IMG/VR virus record: IMGVR_UViG_3300049491_000893
Location: 1 to 25,072 of that record
Reading direction: 5' to 3' (one strand)
DNA from: a virus
DNA length: 25,072 nt
Position numbers and translations under genes: made by a program. The notes below the pieces were generated by a model. It was not told where the DNA came from. It worked only from the letters and a program-made list of their open reading frames with translations, and ran no database searches. Below, one piece after another: positions 20,505 through 25,072 of the stretch (positions are counted from its first letter, which is position 1; each line of letters opens with the position of its first letter).

Positions 20505-20918
20505 CTAATTGGGTTGGACGGTGAACAGGTACCTGTCGTGGCGTTGGGGAAGTTTTTCTTCCCCTGCAGGGGTGGAGTCGTAGTGGTCCCTGTGGGTCAC
20601 GAGCCCTGTGGTGAGGGGGATGTCAACGATCCACGTGCCCCGGATTTGTCCGCATGCCCACCGGGTGACCTTGTCCGCCAACAATCTCGCTTGCGCGTCA
20701 GTCACCCCGACACTGGTGATTTGTACGCCGATGGACACGTAGGAGTTTGACCCCAAACCGGTCATGGTTCGAGGGGTGCCCATCATTGCGACCGCACAGA
20801 ACGGGGCCAACACGTCCCCGACATCCCGACCGTCAACCACGGGCAGACTCAGATGTTCAGCCAGAGCTTCGATCAGTTCGGTGACAGTCCTACCCGCGTC
20901 GACCCACCCGTCACCCAC
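20505..20918 (-). CDS. Tail terminator / tail completion protein
   Basis: A 137-residue protein placed just upstream of the tail-tube gene, where the tail terminator is encoded. It has an N-terminal helix (TVTELIEALAEHLSLP) and beta-alpha segments (SYVSIGVQITSVGVTDAQAR, GTWIVDIPLTTGLVTHRDHY, DRYLFTVQPN) matching the general fold of such proteins. It would cap the tail tube and dock it to the connector. It overlaps the preceding gene by eight bases. Identification rests on position and fold-like pattern. Confidence 0.65.
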   Translation of the reverse strand: MGDGWVDAGRTVTELIEALAEHLSLPVVDGRDVGDVLAPFCAVAMMGTPRTMTGLGSNSYVSIGVQITSVGVTDAQARLLADKVTRWACGQIRGTWIVDIPLTTGLVTHRDHYDSTPAGEEKLPQRHDRYLFTVQPN

Positions 20919-21375
20919 CGGTAGGTCCTCTCCGTGCTCGGCGTCCGTCGCCTTGGCCGCGTAGCGCAGCTGCTGTGGCTTTGGCGACTGCGGTGTCTAG
21001 GGCTGTGGCGAACTGGGGGGCGGTCTCGTCCAACGCCGGTTGGAAGTGCGGTAGCGGGGCCTGGGCGTAGTTCCGCCCGAGCGAGTCCGCGCCGACGAAG
21101 CCGAACTCCAACCTTCGGCCTTGAACGGAGTTCGTTCCAACGACGGCCGTGTAGGCCCCACGTTCGCGGGTCATCTGTAGCCCGATGGACCTGCGGTAGT
21201 CACCGGTCACGACGCGGGGCCCTGGACGGCCTGAGGCCCTAGCCCGAACCCTGGTTCGCAGGAGTGAGCCGTATTGCTGTGTGGTGCGGTTCATGGCCCG
21301 CTCCACCCCCGGGGAAACGTCCTTGAGTAACTTGGCGACCTCGGCGGCGTTGCTTGTGATCGCGATGCGGGTCAC
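20911..21375 (-). CDS. HK97 gp10-like tail completion / neck protein
   Basis: A 154-residue protein: helix (AAEVAKLLKDVSPGVERAMN), basic segment (SLLRTRVRARASGRPGPRVV), TGDYRRSI, AVVGTNSVQGRRLEFGFVG, and YAQAPLPHFQPALDET with a C-terminal Ala-rich helix. The TGDYRRSI and GxNSxxxxxLEFG pattern is typical of HK97 gp10-like neck proteins that join head and tail. The C-terminus is very basic (GDGRRARRGPTGG). The start overlaps the upstream gene by four bases. Confidence 0.8.
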   Translation of the reverse strand: MTRIAITSNAAEVAKLLKDVSPGVERAMNRTTQQYGSLLRTRVRARASGRPGPRVVTGDYRRSIGLQMTRERGAYTAVVGTNSVQGRRLEFGFVGADSLGRNYAQAPLPHFQPALDETAPQFATALDTAVAKATAAALRGQGDGRRARRGPTGG

Positions 21376-21794
21376 GGGGACACCTGCCCTGGTGTGAACC
21401 CGGTCAATATCAACGTTTGGATTGCGTTAGCCGACCCACCAGTGACGGATAGGACCGAGAACCGGCGGCCTTGGAGTCTCTCGTCGAGACACACGCCGAC
21501 CTCGACGAGGTCCCCCGCCTGGGCGGTGATGACGGTGGGGAGTATGACGCACTTGTACGTCTCCTGGGAGACCTGCACACCAGGTGCCCGATCTGTCTGT
21601 CGGGCGTTAGTTGCATCAACGATGACCGCGGGTTCGTCCTGGGCGACGATCGTTGAGGTGCGGCTGACTTCCAACGTCTCAGGGTCCACCGTGGTGGACC
21701 CGTCAGGGCGCCGTATGGTCACGAACGTCCCCGAGCTCGTGATGGCGTCAGAGGCCAACTGTCGGCCGATACCGAACAGCGACTCCAAGTTCAC
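21372..21794 (-). CDS. Head closure protein, DUF6093-like
   Basis: A 140-residue protein beginning MNLESLFGIGRQLASDAITS and containing TFVTIRRPDGSTTVDPETLE, a QDEPAVIVDA strand, and AGDLVEVGVCLDERLQGRRF. This matches by eye the DUF6093 family encoded between adaptor and gp10-like genes in actinophages, which probably acts as head-closure or stopper protein in the connector. Its ATG overlaps the upstream gene's stop. Confidence 0.75.
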   Translation of the reverse strand: MNLESLFGIGRQLASDAITSSGTFVTIRRPDGSTTVDPETLEVSRTSTIVAQDEPAVIVDATNARQTDRAPGVQVSQETYKCVILPTVITAQAGDLVEVGVCLDERLQGRRFSVLSVTGGSANAIQTLILTGFTPGQVSP

Positions 21795-22030
21795 CGCAAC
21801 TCACCAGCCAACTCGGCCAACGTGTCCAGGATGGCCTGCCCCACAGGAACCCGCCCAGATGTCTTATTCAGGGCATCTTTCGTGAGCTGCTCCGCATCAA
21901 GGGAACACAGCCACTCCTGAACCGCTGAGGCGAAGTCAAACCCTAGTTCGGGTTCGGTGACGGTTTGGTGCCACGCCAAATGCGTGTCCTCATCAGCAAC
22001 AAGGGATGAGCACACCCGGCACGTCTGCAT
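21791..22030 (-). CDS. Small zinc-finger protein of the head-tail module
   Basis: A 79-residue protein. The N-terminal CRVCSSLVADEDTHLAWHQ has C4-x2-C7 and H17-x3-H21, a compact C2H2-like zinc site. The remainder is helical (FDFASAVQEWLCSLDAEQLT, GQAILDTLAELAGELR). Small zinc-finger proteins with a CxxC...HxxWH pattern are recurrent in actinophage head-tail regions, without established function. It overlaps the head closure gene by four bases. Confidence 0.7.
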   Translation of the reverse strand: MQTCRVCSSLVADEDTHLAWHQTVTEPELGFDFASAVQEWLCSLDAEQLTKDALNKTSGRVPVGQAILDTLAELAGELR

Positions 22031-22047
22031 TCAAACAGGTTAGCCGT

Positions 22048-22239
22048 TCACTGTCCTGCGGGACGGTAGACAGGCCCTCCGATGAGCGCCATGCGCCGGT
22101 TGTACTCCACGACAGACTCCGCCGATCCGAACTGGGCGGCGAAAAGCAGTTGCTCAACGGACATCGAGGCGACGTCCAAATGCTTCGTCTGCTCAATTGC
22201 GTCCCGGACCGAATCCGGAACCTCGCCGGAAATCATCAT
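22048..22239 (-). CDS. Small helical protein downstream of the MuF fusion
   Basis: A 63-residue protein from ATG 22239, which overlaps the MuF gene's stop (ATGA) and has GGTGGA as SD. Sequence: SGEVPDSVRDAIEQTKHLDV, SMSVEQLLFAAQFGSAESVV, RRMALIGGPVYRPAGQ; all helical, no Cys. Tight coupling to a gene with a toxin-like domain would fit an immunity protein, but a small structural protein is equally possible. I recognise no family. Confidence 0.55.
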   Translation of the reverse strand: MMISGEVPDSVRDAIEQTKHLDVASMSVEQLLFAAQFGSAESVVEYNRRMALIGGPVYRPAGQ

Positions 22240-23840
22240 GGTTTCCACCCGTAAAACTCGTGATAGACCTGCCCCAACGGGTCGGTCTTGTCGAGCTGCC
22301 ACTTAGCGTACGCCTCGGCGTAGCCTTCCGCCACGGACGATTGGCCGTAGGCGGTGTTGGCGTCCTTCGTGATCAGCCAGAACAGTTCGTCCTGTGTGTT
22401 GGTGAGCAACGTGACAGGGTTACGGGTGTCTGAACGGAGTCGGTCCACGATGTGCCCCATCTCGTGGATGTAACTGTAAAAGTCGATGTCCGCTTGGCTC
22501 TGGGACAGTTCTCCGCGGGCCAGGCGCGGGTTGACGTAGATCGCCAACGGAAGTTCAGGCGACGGGTACACGAACGCCATCACCACACCCTTGGGTTGTG
22601 GCGTGAAGTGTGGGCTGTCTTGAACTGACATGCCTATGGCGGCGCCGACCAGGTCGTCGGGGAGGGTCTCCAACGCCTGATCGAACCCTTGAAGGACTCT
22701 GGCGGTTTGTTCTTCGGTGAGGTCGACTTCGATTTCGACGCTGCGGTTTCCGTTGGAGTACTTCTTGATCGCTGTTCCCGTCGCGGGGTTCCCGAGCAGG
22801 TCCACCCCGAACTTTGTGTCAAGTGCCGGGTCGGGCGTCCATTTCCCAGGCGTGTAGGTCTTCGGTGCCGCCTTCGCGGCCATCTTCTTGGCGTGCTTGA
22901 TTGCGGCAGGCGACTGCGCCTTACTTCCCCGGTCGCTGATGATGCCGTTGCGGGCTAGCCGTCGTCGTTCCACAGTTGCGGCGTGACGCTTCTCCGCGGA
23001 TGACTGGTCGGCTCGTTGGGCTGCGGTGGTGGAGGGTTGCGCCTTTTTCGCTTGGGCTTTGGTGGTGATGTCGGGGCGCGGCGATGAGGACCTTCTGCAC
23101 CGCGGGTGCGACAAGGGGTAGGCGCGGGCTTCTTCGACGGTGACGATTTTGCCGTTTGCCGGGTTGGGGTCTTGGTGTGACGTCCACCCACACGAAGCGC
23201 CGTCAAAGATTTCCATGTATTTGATGCCGAACGCGTCGGCCTGGTCGAACCCGCCGATCTGGTGCACCTCCGCGGTGCGGGTCCTGATCAGCATGTCGGT
23301 GTAGTCGGCCAACGTGCGGGTAGAGCCGTCTTTGTAGGTGACTGCTGTGATGCCCTTCGACGCGAGGTCTTGGGCTAGTTCTTTCGCGGCCTGGGCGGGT
23401 GTGGTGCCCCTGATCAACCGGTCGGCGATGCGGTCCTTCGCCAAATACCGGATTTGGTCCTTCGCAGTACTCCTCACATGAGTCGTAGCGCTCAACAGGT
23501 CTTCGAAGGTGTCTTGGACAACCAAGTTCAGGGCGTCAACGGCGACTTGGGTGAACACCGGGCTTGTTCCTGCGGCGGCGGTTGCTGCCGTGGTGGCACC
23601 CAACGTGTACGCCTCCGGGAGGCCCCGCTGCGCCCATCTGAGGGCTAACTGGTCCGCCGCGGCCATGAGTTCGTCAACGGTGGCCTGCAACTCCCGCAGC
23701 CGGGAGAGGCGGGCTGTGCGGGGCATCGTGGGCCACTCCGCGATGATGCGGGCCTGTTCGGCGTCTAACCGGTCCTGGGCGGCCTGGAACGTTCGCCGGA
23801 TCGCCTGTGAGGTGGCCTCCAAACCTGGCACATCAGGCAC
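22236..23840 (-). CDS. MuF-like minor head protein fused to an HExxH metallopeptidase-like domain
   Basis: A 534-residue protein, GTG start with AGGTAA seven bases upstream. The first about 260 residues are a MuF-like head morphogenesis domain: helical N-terminus, LIRTRTAEVHQIGGFDQADA (184-203), an EIFDGASCGWTSHQDPNPAN segment and LSHPRCRR (243-250) with the usual HPxCR ending. A Lys/Ala-rich linker (260-330) follows. Residues 335-534 form a separate domain with IHEMGH (458-463), the HExxH zinc-peptidase motif, and VAEGYAEAY (503-511), whose E505 or E509 could be the third ligand, a gluzincin-type layout. This is the design of phage MuF polymorphic toxins: a capsid-borne protein that carries an effector into the cell. 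The position after, not before, the capsid gene is unusual. Confidence 0.8.
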   Translation of the reverse strand: MPDVPGLEATSQAIRRTFQAAQDRLDAEQARIIAEWPTMPRTARLSRLRELQATVDELMAAADQLALRWAQRGLPEAYTLGATTAATAAAGTSPVFTQVAVDALNLVVQDTFEDLLSATTHVRSTAKDQIRYLAKDRIADRLIRGTTPAQAAKELAQDLASKGITAVTYKDGSTRTLADYTDMLIRTRTAEVHQIGGFDQADAFGIKYMEIFDGASCGWTSHQDPNPANGKIVTVEEARAYPLSHPRCRRSSSPRPDITTKAQAKKAQPSTTAAQRADQSSAEKRHAATVERRRLARNGIISDRGSKAQSPAAIKHAKKMAAKAAPKTYTPGKWTPDPALDTKFGVDLLGNPATGTAIKKYSNGNRSVEIEVDLTEEQTARVLQGFDQALETLPDDLVGAAIGMSVQDSPHFTPQPKGVVMAFVYPSPELPLAIYVNPRLARGELSQSQADIDFYSYIHEMGHIVDRLRSDTRNPVTLLTNTQDELFWLITKDANTAYGQSSVAEGYAEAYAKWQLDKTDPLGQVYHEFYGWKP

Positions 23841-23844
23841 AGGG

Positions 23845-24174
23845 TTACCTGATTGTTGGTGTGCGGGTCAGGCGGGTCACCGTCACACCACCGGAACTAC
23901 CCGGGTCCTCCAGGCCCAACGAGGCGGCGCGGGCTTCCAGGCGGCGGATGTGGGCGTCCAGGAGTTCAATTTCGCCGTTCGTCACAGACAGGACACCAGT
24001 CAACGTGAAGGACTTCGGCTTCCCCAACAGATCCCCGCGCCTACGACGGAGTACTCGCAACGAAACCAGAACGGTCGCACCCAGCTCGTCGAAGAACGCA
24101 TCCACAGTTGCGTCGTCCGGTTCCGAACCGACCTCGTCACGAATCTCCGCCAGTTCTGTGTCTGTCATCGCCAT
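23845..24174 (-). CDS. Head-to-tail adaptor
   Basis: A 109-residue helical protein: MAMTDTELAEIRDEVGSEPD, TVLVSLRVLRRRRGDLL, then SFTLTGVLSVTNGEIELLDA and HIRRLEARAASLGL. This is the pattern of actinophage head-tail adaptor proteins encoded shortly after the major capsid gene; it would bind the portal and receive the closure protein. ATG 24174 or 24168 are both possible starts; neither has a close SD, and two hairpins lie immediately upstream with an AGGAGGTGA inside one of them. Confidence 0.7.
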   Translation of the reverse strand: MAMTDTELAEIRDEVGSEPDDATVDAFFDELGATVLVSLRVLRRRRGDLLGKPKSFTLTGVLSVTNGEIELLDAHIRRLEARAASLGLEDPGSSGGVTVTRLTRTPTIR

Positions 24175-24175
24175 G

Positions 24176-24198
24176 CTGTCAAGTGTTGCACTTGACAG
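24176..24198. repeat. Perfect inverted repeat just before the adaptor gene
   Basis: CTGTCAAGTG (24176-24185) and CACTTGACAG (24189-24198) form a 10-bp stem with a three-base loop, directly abutting the adaptor start codon. TTGACA is present on both strands. It could be a repressor site (its TGTCAAG core recalls L5 stoperators) or an RNA hairpin controlling the adaptor's translation. Confidence 0.55.
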
Positions 24199-24201
24199 GA
24201 A

Positions 24202-24236
24202 GATGCCCTAGCAGGCTCACCTCCTGCTAGGGCATC
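24202..24236. terminator. Strong hairpin after the capsid genes with an SD in its loop
   Basis: GATGCCCTAGCAGG (24202-24215) and CCTGCTAGGGCATC (24223-24236) form a perfect 14-bp stem with a 7-base loop. On the minus-strand transcript the stem-loop contains AGGAGGTGA, a full consensus Shine-Dalgarno, with no start codon at the right distance. It follows the major capsid gene and its 67-aa partner, where a partial terminator or mRNA-stabilising element is expected. No T-run follows. Confidence 0.6.
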
Positions 24237-24280
24237 CCTCGTTGTTCACACCCGGCACGGGGGGATTCGGGTGCGAACCG

Positions 24281-24484
24281 CTATTCGGTGTAGATGTGTT
24301 CCCCAACAACTGCGTCGTCTGGGAGCACGTCACCCTTCACGTACAGGGTTGAGGACCCTTCGTGGTGGATGAACACCGCTGGGACTCGGACGATGCGGGC
24401 AGCGGGGGTCTGCGTATCCGCACCGTCCGAGTCTTCAGACGCGCCCAAGTCTGCGGCCGGGGCGCTTACTTTCCGGGTGGCCAT
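24281..24484 (-). CDS. Small protein following the major capsid gene
   Basis: A 67-residue protein from ATG 24484, four bases after the capsid stop. It has an acidic, Ala-rich first half (APAADLGASEDSDGADTQTP), then IVRVPAVFIHHEG and STLYVKGDVLPDDAVVGEHI. Similar small proteins with a YxKGDxLPD segment follow capsid genes in some actinophages. It may be a capsid-associated or head-decoration protein, but the sequence gives no proof. Confidence 0.6.
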   Translation of the reverse strand: MATRKVSAPAADLGASEDSDGADTQTPAARIVRVPAVFIHHEGSSTLYVKGDVLPDDAVVGEHIYTE

Positions 24485-24488
24485 CGGT

Positions 24489-25072
24489 TTACTTGACGTC
24501 CGACACGAACAGCGAGTTGATCTCGCCGGCGACGGGCATCGCGACCGCGGTGGCCTTCGACCAGCGGGTGACCGGGTCGGTGGCCTTGTACACCGCGGCG
24601 AAGATGCCGGGGGCGTCTTGGCGGGTGAAGTCCACGGCGTTTGACCCGGCCAACTCCAACGCATCCGCGGTGGCCCCAAACTGGGTTTCGCCCAGGTTGT
24701 TACCTCCGAGGATGAAGTAGTCCTCGCCGATGAACCTCGTTGACACCGCACCGAGGTTGGCTCGGTTGTCGTTGACACTGATCGGTGGCAGGCCGTAGCC
24801 GGCGCGGACACTGTTCAGTTGGTCGAGGTTCAAATCCGGGCGGTCGGTCGCCGCACCGAAGTACGACGTCTTGTACTGCGTGTTCGCCTGCATCAAAGCC
24901 AGAACTGCGGAGCTGGTGACGGCGAAGGACACGTTCCCGCCGTCAGTGCGGATGAGGTCCGCCCAGGCCCGTTCGTTCGTCAACGGCACAGCGGTGACGG
25001 TGTTGGACCACAGAATTGCTGGTGCCGCGGTGTGCGGGGCAGGCAAACCGTAGTCGGCCTCCAACGTGAGGC
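24489..25072 (-). CDS. Major capsid protein (5' part cut by window edge)
   Basis: The minus-strand frame is open to the window edge; about 194 C-terminal residues are seen. Motifs: GLPAPHTAAPAILWSNTVTA, AWADLIRTDGGNVSFAVTSS, AVLALMQANTQYKT, LNLDQLNSVRAGYGLPPISV, and LGETQFGATADALELAG, the C-terminal pattern of HK97-fold capsid proteins of actinophages, in which a test-epitope-like helix and the strand before LGET are conserved. The true start lies beyond the edge; a TTG at 25064 is internal. It forms the icosahedral shell. Confidence 0.85.
   Translation of the reverse strand, partial: LTLEADYGLPAPHTAAPAILWSNTVTAVPLTNERAWADLIRTDGGNVSFAVTSSAVLALMQANTQYKTSYFGAATDRPDLNLDQLNSVRAGYGLPPISVNDNRANLGAVSTRFIGEDYFILGGNNLGETQFGATADALELAGSNAVDFTRQDAPGIFAAVYKATDPVTRWSKATAVAMPVAGEINSLFVSDVK

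Noticed and set aside
23509-24195. 228-residue plus-strand frame antisense to the MuF fusion and adaptor
   Set aside because: Cys/Arg/Ser-rich shadow of two real minus-strand genes, with no SD.
24489-25064. Complete small gene starting at TTG 25064
   Set aside because: The frame stays open to the window edge, and the protein begins in the middle of a capsid-like sequence, so it is a cut major capsid gene.
1-25072. CRISPR array, insertion sequence or transposase
   Set aside because: No regularly spaced direct repeats of CRISPR size and no transposase or terminal inverted repeats were seen.

Overview
The window is about 25 kb of a temperate siphovirus (non-contractile long-tailed phage) of a high-GC Gram-positive host, almost certainly an actinobacterium. 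This rests on GC-rich coding with frequent GTG starts, an actinophage-style late gene order and several protein types typical of actinophages: a Gp3-like RDF-family protein, a DUF6093-like head-closure protein, a DUF2746-like membrane protein and a PVAW-type two-TM holin. A tRNA-derived attachment core lies in the middle of uninterrupted phage genes, so the sequence looks like the virion or excised form rather than an integrated prophage. Both ends are cut inside phage genes: a replication initiator on the left and the major capsid protein on the right.

Left part (1-3715, minus strand) is the early operon. In order of transcription it encodes a Cro-like HTH protein, a PD-(D/E)XK exonuclease with a C-terminal helix-hairpin-helix, a Gp3-like protein, a small HTH protein, a 30-aa zinc-knuckle microprotein, a 67-aa protein, and a replication initiator. 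The initiator's coding sequence carries iteron-like repeats (31-85) that could be the replication origin. A divergent control region (3716-3925) holds a candidate early promoter and a palindromic operator.

The lysogeny module (3926-6700) has a plus-strand cluster with two HTH repressor candidates and two small proteins. It is followed by a minus-strand excisionase, a divergently transcribed tyrosine integrase, and an attP core that is the 3' half of a tRNA-Thr(UGU)-like gene.

The centre (6770-10997) holds a collagen-like tail fibre and a small tail protein on the minus strand. Next comes a plus-strand cassette of six small genes (8722-10608) with its own consensus promoter and terminator: an exported cysteine-pair protein, four proteins of unknown or regulatory type, and a zinc-ribbon protein. 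It sits between tail genes and lysis genes and looks like a moron (accessory) cassette. The minus-strand lysis cassette (10672-12525) encodes an amidase endolysin, a DUF2746-like membrane protein, a two-TM holin and two further small membrane proteins. No mycolyl-arabinogalactan esterase (LysB) is visible.

The right part (12612-25072, minus strand) is the tail and head module: tip protein, Dit-like protein, tape measure, tail assembly chaperones joined by a canonical -1 frameshift site, major tail protein, connectors, a MuF-like minor head protein fused to an HExxH metallopeptidase-like domain (a likely virion-delivered effector), a head-tail adaptor, and the major capsid protein. No stretch over 300 bases lacks a gene.
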